Shown here piece by piece: positions 8,969 through 17,033 of a DNA stretch of 64,000 bases (its first letter is position 1; every line of letters begins with the position of its first letter). A program made the translations under genes and the position numbers. Below the pieces are notes generated by a model. That model was not told where the DNA came from, did no database searches, and worked only from the letters and a program-made list of their open reading frames with translations. Origin of the DNA: MSPOR6 sp964652195. GTDB lineage: Bacteria > Poribacteria > WGA-4E > WGA-3G. Where the stretch lies: the NCBI GenBank assembly GCA_964652195.1, contig CAZZBB010000050.1:1-64000 (forward strand), written 5' to 3'.

Positions 8969-9631
8969 TTAAGTGTCCTCTACTTTATCTACCATAATGT
9001 GTTTTGCTACTTCTCGTCCAATAACTGCCTCTTGTCCTGCAATCTCTATAGTAAATGGTCCTTCAAATGGAGCGACGTCTATCACCGTAAATGTTGTCCC
9101 GGGATATAGATTAAAATTACCGAGATGTCGTAGTAGAGCAGAATCGTCATCACTCACCTCAGCAACAACACAAGATTGACTTGAATTTAACTCAGTCATT
9201 GGAATGGCTTCAGTTTGCTTAACAACCCCGTTTTTGTCAGGTATAGGTGAACCGTGTGGATCAGCAGTGGGATATCCAAGAAACGCATCCATTCGCGCCT
9301 CAACATCCTCTGAAATCACATGTTCCAATATTTCCGCTTCATCATGAACTCCATCCCAGGGTACACCGAGCGCTTTGTTAAGATATAACTCTAACAATCG
9401 ATGATGACGGATGATTTCTAATGCAATTTCTTCCCCAGCATCAGTAAGCGTAACACCTTCGGACCGTTCGTAGGTTATCAAATTCATTGTTTTGAGCTTT
9501 TTAATCATTCCTGAGGCTGATGCTGGTTTCACATCAAGGAATTCTGCTAAAACACCTGTAGAAACTTTCTCACCTTTGTCTTGTAACTTATATATTGACT
9601 TAAGATAATCCTCAGCCGCATGTGTTAACAT
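8969..9631 (-). CDS. MntR/DtxR-family metal-dependent transcriptional repressor
   Basis: A 220-residue DtxR-type regulator: N-terminal winged helix (residues 1-65), dimerisation and metal domain (66-140) and C-terminal FeoA/SH3-like domain (about 145-220). Metal ligands can be read: D8 in EDYLKSIY, His in HHRLLELYL, and DEAEILEH, where DtxR has Cys102 but this protein has Glu, as manganese-sensing MntR does. Mn2+ sensing is therefore inferred. The frame also has an ATG four codons upstream (9643), but 9631 matches the family start and has a GGAA at suitable spacing. It is the first gene of the metal operon and probably represses it through the palindrome at 9749-9768. Confidence 0.9.
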   Translation of the reverse strand: MLTHAAEDYLKSIYKLQDKGEKVSTGVLAEFLDVKPASASGMIKKLKTMNLITYERSEGVTLTDAGEEIALEIIRHHRLLELYLNKALGVPWDGVHDEAEILEHVISEDVEARMDAFLGYPTADPHGSPIPDKNGVVKQTEAIPMTELNSSQSCVVAEVSDDDSALLRHLGNFNLYPGTTFTVIDVAPFEGPFTIEIAGQEAVIGREVAKHIMVDKVEDT

Positions 9632-9748
9632 TATTATTTCCATTCCGCATTAGAGTCAATTATGCTCTTCATCCTACGGTAAATAGTTAGTTCACTTTCC
9701 AATATTCTTAGGAAAGATATATAAAAACATTAGTTTAGTCAAAAAATA

Positions 9749-9794
9749 AATTTAGGTATACCTAAATTATATAATTGGAGAAGAATTATGTCAA
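9749..9794 (-). promoter_or_regulatory. Consensus sigma-70 promoter overlapping a DtxR/MntR-type operator
   Basis: Read on the minus strand, TTGACA (9789-9794) is followed after exactly 17 bases by TATAAT (9766-9771), a full consensus promoter. A perfect 20-bp palindrome with core TTAGGTATACCTAA lies at 9749-9768, overlapping the last part of the -10 element and the expected transcription start. The core matches the TTAGG...CCTAA form of DtxR/SirR/TroR boxes. A repressor bound there would block RNA polymerase, so the regulator gene 118 bp downstream is probably autoregulated along with the whole metal operon. Confidence 0.85.
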
Positions 9795-9830
9795 GCATTT
9801 TTAATTACACATTTTAGCAATAGCAATAGT

Positions 9831-10883
9831 TTAAAATTCGTTAAAGACTTTCACAGGTTTTCCAGTTTCAATTGATTCCCAAGCTGCAACCCCAACAGCA
9901 ATTGATTTTGCCCCATCAATAACATTCGGGGATGGTTCAAGATCCTCTTCAAGGCATTGCTGAAAATGTCTCATATAACGAATGACTGTTTGACCGTGTC
10001 CATATACACTTGTGTCGATTTCCGGAGGACAGGTCATTTCAAACGGTTCTCTCGCAGACATTTTATCCAGCATCAGTTTTACTTGACCACCTTTGTTGTC
10101 TGTAAAATCGCCAATCATTGTTCCTTTACTCCCGTAAATTGAAACTTGCATCATTGGCATTGGAGGGTGAACAACATCATATAATCCCATTGCACGAGCA
10201 ATTTGTCCATTTTTGAACTTAAGATTAAGAAAGAAATTATTTTTCTTAGGATAATCTGGTGTTAGTAAACCCTTTGTACCGTAGGCGTGCACCTCTTCAA
10301 CATCACCGAGAAAACTACGTAAAATATCAACGGGATGAACAACTCCACCGAACATCAAATCTTGTGGTTCAGTGAGTCTCCATGGGGTGAAATCGTAGAC
10401 TTCACGCATGTCATGGACATAATATGCCTCAGCAACCATTGGATCACCTAAATCACCATCGTCAAGTAATCTTTGCATTGTTAGAAACTGCAGGTCAAAC
10501 CGCATTGTTTGACCGACAAGAAACTTTACATCATGCTTCCGCACTAAATCCACTAACTGCTTAGCATCATCCAATGTTGTCACCATCGGTTTGGTACAGA
10601 TTACATGCTTTCCAGCTTCTATTGCTGCAATACAATGTTCTGCGTGGAGATGGTCTGGTGAGTAGATTGCTACAACAGAAATATTATCTTTTTGAACTAA
10701 TTCACGGTAATCTGTTGTCCAGTAATCGACATTAATCTCTTTTGCATAGTTTTCAAGGACATCCTGCCGTTTAGCACAAATTCCACGAACTTCATAATTC
10801 AGATCGGGGACATCTTTAAGGAGTGATGTGGTTGACCCCATGTTCGTAGGATTGATACCAATAACCCCTAATCCAATTGCCAT
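9831..10883 (-). CDS. Gfo/Idh/MocA-family NAD(P)-dependent oxidoreductase
   Basis: A 350-residue protein of the size and layout of the glucose-fructose oxidoreductase / inositol dehydrogenase family. It has an N-terminal Rossmann fold (LGVIGINPTNMGST, slightly degenerate in the glycine motif), the catalytic-loop motif CTKPMVT in place of the usual EKP, and a C-terminal alpha/beta domain with GGVVHPVDILRSFLG, where the conserved His and Asp lie. Substrate is unknown: sugars, cyclitols and amino-sugars are all usual for the family. The start has a good ribosome site (CAGGAG). It is monocistronic: the next gene downstream has its own strong promoter, and the upstream region is non-coding. Confidence 0.9.
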   Translation of the reverse strand: MAIGLGVIGINPTNMGSTTSLLKDVPDLNYEVRGICAKRQDVLENYAKEINVDYWTTDYRELVQKDNISVVAIYSPDHLHAEHCIAAIEAGKHVICTKPMVTTLDDAKQLVDLVRKHDVKFLVGQTMRFDLQFLTMQRLLDDGDLGDPMVAEAYYVHDMREVYDFTPWRLTEPQDLMFGGVVHPVDILRSFLGDVEEVHAYGTKGLLTPDYPKKNNFFLNLKFKNGQIARAMGLYDVVHPPMPMMQVSIYGSKGTMIGDFTDNKGGQVKLMLDKMSAREPFEMTCPPEIDTSVYGHGQTVIRYMRHFQQCLEEDLEPSPNVIDGAKSIAVGVAAWESIETGKPVKVFNEF

Positions 10884-10965
10884 ATTTTACTCCTGTAGTT
10901 TTAGCAAAATCTTATCATAAAAACTCCTGTTTATCAAGAACTAACCTATATGGATATGGTTATTT

Positions 10966-11014
10966 ATACTATTCCTAAGAAATATTATGACATATAAACA
11001 TCATTCACCAACCC
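10966..11014. repeat. Long direct repeat, left copy
   Basis: A segment of about 50 bp containing ATGACATATAAACATCATTC and ending CCAACCC recurs in the same orientation at 13291-13341, with preceding TTCCTAAG/TTTCTAAG also shared. The two copies flank the pair of genes at 11593 and 12174. The rest of 10884-11252 holds no gene I can support; it includes a phrase repeated in style (AATCCGCGTCATCTGCGATT) that looks like decayed dispersed repeat. Confidence 0.6.
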
Positions 11015-11252
11015 TTTTAACTGTGTAATCCGCGTCATCTGCGATTCATACAACTGCTATTTTGGGTCGCCCCTTACCGCAACAAAAACACCTCTTCCTG
11101 TACCACAAACTGTATGAAGATTTAGAATTTAATTCGGTTATATTTGGGTGGGAAGACCTCGCTACGATCATTTTATTGCAACCGGGTCCCCATGACGAAA
11201 TTATCATGCAGATTAGTATGCTATATTATTACATGTTAGAAACAATATAATT

Positions 11253-11290
11253 ATAATATACACAATATAAATATAATATACACAATATAT
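11253..11290. repeat. 20-bp tandem duplication
   Basis: The unit ATAATATACACAATATAAAT occurs twice in tandem (11253-11272 and 11273-11290, the second losing its final match). It is extremely AT-rich and lies just upstream of a consensus promoter, so it could act as an UP-like or bending element; that role is inference. Confidence 0.7.
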
Positions 11291-11299
11291 TAAAATAAT

Positions 11300-11328
11300 T
11301 TGACATAGTATTATAAATTGTTTATAAT
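11300..11328 (+). promoter_or_regulatory. Consensus sigma-70 promoter
   Basis: TTGACA (11300-11305) and TATAAT (11323-11328) are separated by 17 bases, a perfect consensus pair. Transcription would start near 11335, about 250 bases before the start codon at 11593, leaving a long leader. Confidence 0.8.
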
Positions 11329-11350
11329 ATATAATGGCAGGTTTCTTTTT

Positions 11351-11423
11351 ACGGATGTACAGATGCGTTTACACCTGCACATCCGTGGATGCGATGCGGG
11401 TGATTACAACACCTACACCGCAT
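11351..11423 (+). promoter_or_regulatory. Structured 5' leader of the secreted-protein gene
   Basis: Two stem-loops are visible in the predicted leader. ACGGATGT (11351-11358) pairs with ACATCCGT (11379-11386), and ATGCGG (11394-11399) pairs with CCGCAT (11418-11423) with an inner GTG/CAC extension. The leader is notably richer in G+C than its surroundings. I do not recognise a known riboswitch class; it may be a structured UTR or a repeat remnant. Confidence 0.4.
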
Positions 11424-11592
11424 AGCACTGCCATAGCGACTATTAACCTGATATGACAGCGCTGGTTTTCTATTTTATCATAAAATGGATATTAAGGGAA
11501 AACCAGCACGCTTAACACCGAAGATTGCTGAGAATGTAAAATTAGCCTTTTACATTCTGAATGCATTCTTCGAAAAAGAAAGGAAAACTAAA

Positions 11593-12087
11593 ATGAAACG
11601 TATTTTTGTTTTTACACTGATCGCGTTTTTCGCGATAGCTTGTCTATTTCTAATGGATCTTTCTGCGAATTGGAATTCCGATGGGGATTATGGTTTCGCA
11701 GACATGCCTTTTCAGGACGTATACGGTTATAGCTACGTGACCGTTTGGTATGATGCCGAAACTTCAACCGCATATAGTTCCCATTATTTTTTCTTGAACA
11801 ATGGCGACAATGTGCCTGTGTCATACTCTTACTATTTTGAAAATGAGGTGACAGGTCCGGAGAATCTCCCTCCTCAAGAAGAAAACGATAGTGGTGTAAC
11901 AGTACCTAATGAGGAGGATTCGGAGAGTGAACTCGACTCCTACGATATGGAGGGCAGAATACGCGGACTCTACACGATTTCCGGTGATTCTGACTTATTC
12001 ATAGATGCGGATTTCAATCACGATGGCATGCCCGATGCTTGGGACAGTTGGCATGCAGTAACATCAACTGAATTTAATGTCGATTAA
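11593..12087 (+). CDS. Small secreted acidic protein with Ca-binding-like D-x-N-x-D motif
   Basis: I do not recognise a family. From the ATG at 11593 (preceded by AAAGGAAA) the product has 164 residues: a signal peptide (MKRIFVFTLIAFFAIACLFL) followed by a Tyr- and Asp/Glu-rich acidic stretch. The end contains DADFNHDGMPDAWD, a dockerin/EF-hand-like calcium loop seen in many large secreted proteins of environmental bacteria. The frame is open back to 11485, but that start lacks a ribosome site and would bury the signal peptide. It is followed by a perfect hairpin and then the PD40 protein gene, and both genes lie between roughly 50-bp direct repeats. Function is unknown. Confidence 0.6.
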   Translation: MKRIFVFTLIAFFAIACLFLMDLSANWNSDGDYGFADMPFQDVYGYSYVTVWYDAETSTAYSSHYFFLNNGDNVPVSYSYYFENEVTGPENLPPQEENDSGVTVPNEEDSESELDSYDMEGRIRGLYTISGDSDLFIDADFNHDGMPDAWDSWHAVTSTEFNVD

Positions 12088-12108
12088 CCATCTCTGTTGA
12101 GTAACAAC

Positions 12109-12139
12109 ACAAGCGATGTAGGTTTCCTACATCGCTTGT
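12109..12139 (+). terminator. Perfect 14-bp hairpin between two genes
   Basis: ACAAGCGATGTAGG (12109-12122) and CCTACATCGCTTGT (12126-12139) form a perfect 14-bp stem with a 3-base loop, 21 bp after the stop of the small secreted protein gene. No U-run follows, so it may be an mRNA-stabilising or attenuating hairpin and not a classical terminator. Confidence 0.55.
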
Positions 12140-12173
12140 CATATAGAAACATCTATTCAGGAGGTATCTACAG

Positions 12174-13244
12174 ATGAAACATCTAAAGCCAACTGTTTTC
12201 TCCTATATCCCCTTTATTTTATTTGTTTGCTTTTTGCTCTTATTCTTAGGGATTGTGGTTCGCGTTGATGCGAAAATCGTTTTCTATGAAGATACTGGTA
12301 TTTTTGTCATCACCGATGATGGTACCAATAGACTTCGACTCACACGTAACACGGCGTGGGAAGATTTACACCCTTGCTGGTCACCTGATGGAAGACACAT
12401 TGTCTTTGATCGACGATTTGATAAGAGAAGACAACAAACTTCAGAGTTATTTATCATGAATGCCAACGGAAAGCATCTCCAACGACTTACGTACAATGAC
12501 GTTAGTGATACACTTCCAGCTTGGTCACCGGATGGTACAAGAATTGCTTTTACGAGTGGACGAAGCGGAAGATATGAAGTGCATGTCATAGACCTTGCCA
12601 CACTCGCTGAAACGCAGCTTACAGGTCTTTCAGGTGATAAAGGAGGGGCTGGTGCCCCTCACTGGTCTCCCGATGGCACACAGATCGTTTATGAGAAGTT
12701 TATAAAAAACCTTGTCAAACGTCGTCGCGGTTTTACCTCTGGATTTTCACATAAGAATATCTATGTAATGTCTGCCGATGGTGAGGATCAACGTCCCGTT
12801 TTGCCTGATCCGAAACCGGGTTCTGACACGGTCATTATGCGGTTCTTTCCGCGCTGGTCCGCTGATGGAAAACGGCTTGTCTTTATGGATTGCACGTGGA
12901 AGGGCAAGGACCAAAAGTGTAAGATCTCCGTGATGCGTATCGGTGGCAAGGTACATGTCCTCCAGGAAATTCATGACAAACTTGGCAATGATGCACTAAC
13001 GGCAGGTATACGTTGGATAGAGAATGACACAACTCTACTTTTTTCCCTGATGAAGAGAGATAACCCCAACGCGAAATCTTATAACCTCTATCGCTATGAG
13101 TTTGAAACGAGAAGCATCATACAGATGACACACACGCTGATTGATGAGGCAATGCCAGATTGGATAGAGGGACCGTTGTCCGTTTCTCCGCATAGGAAGT
13201 TGCCATCGTTGTGGGGAGAGAAAAAACAGACCTTTTCACAGTAG
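12174..13244 (+). CDS. TolB-like beta-propeller (PD40 repeat) exported protein
   Basis: A 356-residue protein with an N-terminal signal or anchor helix (residues about 10-35), then WD40-like PD40 repeats. The repeat signature PxWSPDGxxIxF is visible at least four times: HPCWSPDGRHIVF, LPAWSPDGTRIAF, APHWSPDGTQIVY and FPRWSADGKRLVF. Such propellers occur in TolB and in many periplasmic or secreted sensor-like proteins and mediate protein-protein contacts; no enzymatic residues are evident. The ribosome site AGGAGGT lies nine bases before the ATG. It follows the small secreted protein gene after a perfect hairpin. Composition looks somewhat more GC-rich than the surrounding genes by eye. Confidence 0.82.
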   Translation: MKHLKPTVFSYIPFILFVCFLLLFLGIVVRVDAKIVFYEDTGIFVITDDGTNRLRLTRNTAWEDLHPCWSPDGRHIVFDRRFDKRRQQTSELFIMNANGKHLQRLTYNDVSDTLPAWSPDGTRIAFTSGRSGRYEVHVIDLATLAETQLTGLSGDKGGAGAPHWSPDGTQIVYEKFIKNLVKRRRGFTSGFSHKNIYVMSADGEDQRPVLPDPKPGSDTVIMRFFPRWSADGKRLVFMDCTWKGKDQKCKISVMRIGGKVHVLQEIHDKLGNDALTAGIRWIENDTTLLFSLMKRDNPNAKSYNLYRYEFETRSIIQMTHTLIDEAMPDWIEGPLSVSPHRKLPSLWGEKKQTFSQ

Positions 13245-13290
13245 ATTTTATACAAAATCAACAGAAAATCCTGCAGACCATTAGTTCATT

Positions 13291-13341
13291 GGGTAATACC
13301 ATTTCTAAGATATTTTATGACATATAAACATCATTCTCCCA
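13291..13341. repeat. Long direct repeat, right copy
   Basis: Right-hand partner of the repeat at 10966-11014: ACCATTTCTAAG, then ATGACATATAAACATCATTC, ending CCCAACCC. Same orientation, a few mismatches. Together the copies bracket about 2.3 kb. Confidence 0.6.
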
Positions 13342-13413
13342 ACCCGATAGGTTCGTTTGGAACCGCCTGCTAATGGTATTGATGTAGGAAATAACACTAT
13401 TTCAAGTATCTTC

Positions 13414-13443
13414 AGCACCAGCGGTGCGAAAGGTGTATAGAAA
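13414..13443 (+). repeat. REP-like hairpin repeat, copy 1
   Basis: Starts AGCACCAGCGGTGCGAAA and ends TGTATAGAAA. GCACC pairs with GGTGC around an AGC loop. It is a member of a dispersed family with copies at 13461, 43206, 55377, 55428, 59631 and 59682. Confidence 0.75.
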
Positions 13444-13460
13444 CCTATCACACCAGCACA

Positions 13461-13490
13461 AGCACCAGCGGTGCGAAAGGTGTATCATAA
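13461..13490 (+). repeat. REP-like hairpin repeat, copy 2
   Basis: Same hairpin and GCGAAAGGTGTAT tail as copy 1, 47 bp away in the same orientation, but the last bases have decayed (CATAA where TAGAAA is expected). Confidence 0.75.
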
Positions 13491-13516
13491 TACACCATAG
13501 GCATCAATTCAGTGAT

Positions 13517-13592
13517 TACATGTCCTCGTAGGGAATCAACGCAGCATCCGCCTATGGCATGTTGCGGGGTTGATTCCCTACGAGGACATGTA
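13517..13592. repeat. 24-bp perfect inverted repeat
   Basis: Left arm 13517-13540 (TACATGTCCTCGTAGGGAAT and four more bases) is the exact reverse complement of 13569-13592, around a 28-base centre that itself pairs partly (GCAGCAT with ATGTTGC). The symmetric sequence explains short mirrored open frames on both strands. Confidence 0.85.
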
Positions 13593-13635
13593 TTCGCTAA
13601 ATTGACACTTGTAGTGTGGTTCCAAACAGAACCTA

Positions 13636-14443
13636 CCATGTATGGGAAAGGTGCTAAATTGACACCTAAGGTATCGTGGGTATATTACCATTTCTAATTG
13701 ATTGTATGCCATTAAATCAGACTCTTCTCTGTAGGAGATTCCCGACCTTCATTACAACTGTTAATGGAAAACTATTATTACAAATGGTATTACAAAGCAG
13801 TAACTCAGGATATAGTTGGAAAATAAATTGAAGAAATATAATTGATCATGCATCACATATATGAAAAAGAGTAGGTAGAATAGTAAACATACGTTACAAT
13901 AACATTTAGAAAATCAGTATAATACTCATACTAATATATTTCATAAGATTATACAAACATATATACAGTAGTACAAATAACAATAATTCAACACATACTA
14001 AATCGGCAATTAAGTATTAAGTTCTCCATTAAGAGTATTAAGTTATCCATTGAGAGAACAATTTAAATATAGATTAAGCGAAATAAATAATGATTATCTA
14101 CAAAAACGATCCTAAATACAAAATTTACTTTATGTCAAAAAATCTGCTTTATTATACAGGTAGGAATTGTCAAAATTCATAAAGACACAAAAGACACAAA
14201 ATCACACTTTTTGCAAATTCTTATAAAGTTAATTCAAAGTGGTGTAAAGTCAGTCTATAACAGAGGTTAGAGGGGTAATTTACACCAATTTCAATGTCAC
14301 AGAATGTGTCAAAAAGTGTAACTTTTTTCCCTTTTTCGCCACTGGGAAAAACACAACATTTATACGATTTATCATCAGGGAATTTAGGATTAAAGGTCTG
14401 TTTTTGCACCCTAACAAATTGACATCTCTTCAATATCGGGATG
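13636..14443. other. Gene-free AT-rich spacer with small repeats
   Basis: No supported gene. A 21-bp tandem duplication lies at 14015-14035 and 14036-14056 (TATTAAGTT, C or A, TCCATT, A or G, AGAG). GGTGTAAA (14241-14248) and TTTACACC (14279-14286) form an inverted pair. AGACACAAA is doubled near 14185. The short frame on the minus strand at 14221-14433 shows no family features. Confidence 0.5.
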
Positions 14444-14472
14444 TTGTCAGTATTGTCATATCATGATATACT
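14444..14472 (+). promoter_or_regulatory. Predicted promoter of the LamG-cyclase-glycosyltransferase operon
   Basis: TTGTCA (14444-14449), a 17-base spacer and TGA-TATACT (14464-14472), an extended -10 element. Start of transcription is expected near 14479, about 33 bases before the first ATG. A second TTGTCA at 14453 with TATACA at 14475 is an alternative. Confidence 0.5.
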
Positions 14473-14511
14473 TCTATACACTCTGATAATGATTATAGGA
14501 GAATAATAGTA

Positions 14512-15288
14512 ATGATGAATATAAAGACATATATTATGATGTCATGTGTTTTAATATTTGTAGGTACAATTGTTTGCTATGGTGATGGGGGGTATGAATA
14601 TATACCTGATGGGAATACTCTGGGTTTATGGCATTTCAATGATGGAAAGGTTACAGATGAATCTGATAATGGAGTGAAGGCTGACATTGAAGGGAAAGGA
14701 GCATGGGATAATAATCAGGATTGGAATAAGGAAAAAGTAGCAGGGAAATCCTTCAAATTTGATGGGAATACAGCAATTTCACTTGGTAAAGCGGATGAGT
14801 TGATCCCAGATATTGCTATCACAGTAGAAGCATGGGTATATCCTGAAGATTTAACAGGTTGGCGACTTATATGTGCGAATTGGGACGGTCCACCCGGGGC
14901 ATTTCATTTAGGTGTTTCAAACGGAGGAGCAAAATTTCACATAAATACCAGCAAAGGAACTTCTTCAGCGGAAGCAGGTGGCGCACTTGAGCTTGAAAAG
15001 TGGCAGCACATCGCTGGAACATTCGATTCAAAGAGTATTAAACTCTATATAGATGGAAAAGAGGCTGCATCTACAAATCACAGTGGAAAATTACAAAAAG
15101 GTGATTACGATGTCGTAATAGGGAGTAAGAACACACGGCAATTTAAATGGAAAGGTTTGATTGATGAAGTTCGAATAAGTGATATTGCTCGTGATACCGA
15201 TGTCCTCAGTCCAAACCTTAAGGGACCACAATCTGTTAAGTTTACAATATCAACTTTACCTATTGTATGGGGCAGCCTAAAGCAATGA
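14512..15288 (+). CDS. Secreted LamG/concanavalin A-like domain protein
   Basis: A 258-residue protein with a signal peptide (cleavage near residue 23-25, VCYG-DGG) and one LamG/laminin-G-like jelly roll. Family landmarks are LGLWHFNDGKVTDESDNG, SFKFDGNTAISLG, ITVEAWVYPED, WQHIAGTFD, KLYIDGKEAA and GLIDEVRISDIAR. Such domains bind glycans or act as adhesion modules and are numerous in sugar-associated environmental bacteria. There is a second in-frame ATG at 14515. The stop codon TGA overlaps the start of the terpene cyclase gene (ATGA at 15285), implying translational coupling to an enzyme of quite different type. Confidence 0.85.
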   Translation: MMNIKTYIMMSCVLIFVGTIVCYGDGGYEYIPDGNTLGLWHFNDGKVTDESDNGVKADIEGKGAWDNNQDWNKEKVAGKSFKFDGNTAISLGKADELIPDIAITVEAWVYPEDLTGWRLICANWDGPPGAFHLGVSNGGAKFHINTSKGTSSAEAGGALELEKWQHIAGTFDSKSIKLYIDGKEAASTNHSGKLQKGDYDVVIGSKNTRQFKWKGLIDEVRISDIARDTDVLSPNLKGPQSVKFTISTLPIVWGSLKQ

Positions 15289-17000
15289 CCCAAGAATCTA
15301 TAACACAAGAAATATCAATTACTAATGAGAATGTCCAATCAAAACTGATTCGTGCGATAGACGCATTATCATTGATGCAGAAATCAGAAGGGAATTTTGA
15401 AGGAAAACTCTCCTCCAGTACTTTTCCATCTTGTGCTTATGCATGGATTCAACTGATTAAAGGAAATATACCTGAAAAATCACTAATTAACTGGTTCATA
15501 GATAATCAGAGTGAAGATGGTGCATGGGGATTAGACACTGCTAATCAGACAAATCCAAATTCTACATTGTTTGTAAGTCTAATTTTGGAAGAAGTGTTTA
15601 ACCAACAAATAGATCCCAATCTTGAAAAAACACTGTCCCATATCCCCGAGTACAAACATAATCTTGGATTAGTAAAATTGGCATATGCAACCTTTGGACG
15701 GTTTAATTGGCAGGATTTGACAATTCCAAAGAATGCTATCCCACTTATTAAGCTCGTTAAATTCCTATCTCAGTTCCCTATTCTAAAAAAAATCCTGAAA
15801 CCTCCAAGACATAAACTTCCACCAATTGATTTATTCAATACCTCTCTATTTGAAGAGTTTTTTATTGCTGAACAACATACATTGGTTCCAGTTTTTATTC
15901 TGGTTGAATTAAATACCACGAATCGAACCGATGTTATTTTATCCCTTGTTACGTGGTTAAAATCAAGAGTATTAGGGGATGGTAGTTGGTTTCGTGTAAA
16001 TTATATTACCGCGTTATCAGTGTTAGCTTTGATTGAAGTTGATAAGACAGACCATACTGATCCTGAGATACCACACTTTATCGAAAAAGGGATGAATTGG
16101 CTTAGATCAACTAAGAATCCTGATGGTGGTTATCGTGAAGCGATAAATCTGAATGTATGGGATACTGCCCTCAGTATCATTGCTTTATCTGAGATTGATG
16201 AATTACTGTCTGATAAATCTGATTTAATTCATACTGCTGCACAATGGCTTGTAAATCATCAGAATGAGGATGGTGGATGGGCTTTTTCAGGCATGAAAGA
16301 TAGTACACTACCCAGTGATGCTGACGATACTGCCTTAGGAACATTGTCGTTAATTCGATCTAAGTTATACACGGATGAAGCGAGAAGTTCTATAGATTAT
16401 GGGATAAGGTGGCTACTTGATAATCAAGGTTCAGATGGCAGTTGGAATACATACCAACCTGGAGAAGGTGATGTTGGATGTGTAAGTATTACTGCTCATG
16501 CTATTGAGGCGTTGTTAGAGTATGGGGACAGTCTTGAATCGATAAATCGTGGTATAAAGTGGTTGCAAGGGTCAATTCATCCTGATGGGTATTGGAATGA
16601 TTTATGGTTAGCAAAGAGGACCTATGGAACTGCATGTGCAATTACAGCATTGGTAAAGGCAGGATTTGACGATGCTTCTGAGATTTCGCAAGGTGTCCGC
16701 TGGTTGGAACAGAATCAGAATCCTGATGGTGGTTGGGGAGAAGATATGTTTGGAAACCCAACAAAAAGCACAGTTGAGCAAACTGCATGGTGTACTTATG
16801 CACTATTATTAACTGATTATAAAAATCCTTCTGCACGAAAAGGGATACAGTATCTGATTGATAAACAAGATGAAAACGGAACATGGAAAGATAGTTGTGT
16901 TGGTATTTATTGGGAAATAATTGGGGGATATAGTGATCCAATATATGCATCTGTTTTTCCTATTTTGGCACTAAATCAATATCTGAAATTGAGTGAATAA
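15285..17000 (+). CDS. Class II terpene cyclase (squalene-hopene-cyclase-like)
   Basis: A 571-residue protein with the alpha/alpha-barrel repeats of squalene/oxidosqualene cyclases. At least seven QW-like repeats are visible (NQSEDGAWG, LGDGSW, KNPDGGY, HQNEDGGW, NQGSDGSW, NQNPDGGWGE, KQDENGTW). The protonating acid motif is present as SDADDTA (D345-A-D347-D348), equivalent to DVDDTA of hopene cyclases, so it should be catalytically competent. It is shorter than typical hopene cyclases (about 630) and the N-terminal half is divergent, so a diterpene, sesquarterpene or other polyprenyl substrate is possible. The frame opens at 15267, but the ATG at 15285 overlaps the upstream stop and is preferred. 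The glycosyltransferase follows 33 bp later. Confidence 0.82.
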   Translation: MTQESITQEISITNENVQSKLIRAIDALSLMQKSEGNFEGKLSSSTFPSCAYAWIQLIKGNIPEKSLINWFIDNQSEDGAWGLDTANQTNPNSTLFVSLILEEVFNQQIDPNLEKTLSHIPEYKHNLGLVKLAYATFGRFNWQDLTIPKNAIPLIKLVKFLSQFPILKKILKPPRHKLPPIDLFNTSLFEEFFIAEQHTLVPVFILVELNTTNRTDVILSLVTWLKSRVLGDGSWFRVNYITALSVLALIEVDKTDHTDPEIPHFIEKGMNWLRSTKNPDGGYREAINLNVWDTALSIIALSEIDELLSDKSDLIHTAAQWLVNHQNEDGGWAFSGMKDSTLPSDADDTALGTLSLIRSKLYTDEARSSIDYGIRWLLDNQGSDGSWNTYQPGEGDVGCVSITAHAIEALLEYGDSLESINRGIKWLQGSIHPDGYWNDLWLAKRTYGTACAITALVKAGFDDASEISQGVRWLEQNQNPDGGWGEDMFGNPTKSTVEQTAWCTYALLLTDYKNPSARKGIQYLIDKQDENGTWKDSCVGIYWEIIGGYSDPIYASVFPILALNQYLKLSE

Positions 17001-17033
17001 ATATATTTATACCAGTGATTATGACATCAAAAT

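Larger units (their letters stand above)
13348..13635. repeat. MITE-like element with terminal inverted repeats
   Basis: TAGGTTCGTTTGGAACC (from 13348) reappears inverted as GGTTCCAAACAGAACCTA (13618-13635) with a one-base insertion, bounding a 288-bp segment. Inside lie two copies of a short hairpin repeat and a 24-bp palindromic arm pair. No coding sequence is supported. Two copies of GCTAAATTGACAC (13596-13608, 13653-13665) lie within and just outside the right end. Confidence 0.5.

Noticed and set aside
11062..11250. 62-residue open frame on the plus strand
   Set aside because: No ribosome site, no family features, lies in repeat-derived DNA between the oxidoreductase and a promoter.
13414..13490. 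Possible CRISPR array from repeated 30-bp units about 50 bp apart
   Set aside because: Only two units per site, repeats are hairpins scattered singly elsewhere, and no cas genes are present.
13448..13697. Two short frames on opposite strands with similar peptides (TCPRREST, DSLRGHV)
   Set aside because: The likeness arises from the 24-bp perfect palindrome read on both strands, not from coding.
14221..14433. 70-residue frame on the minus strand
   Set aside because: No ribosome site or recognisable domain; AT-rich spacer.
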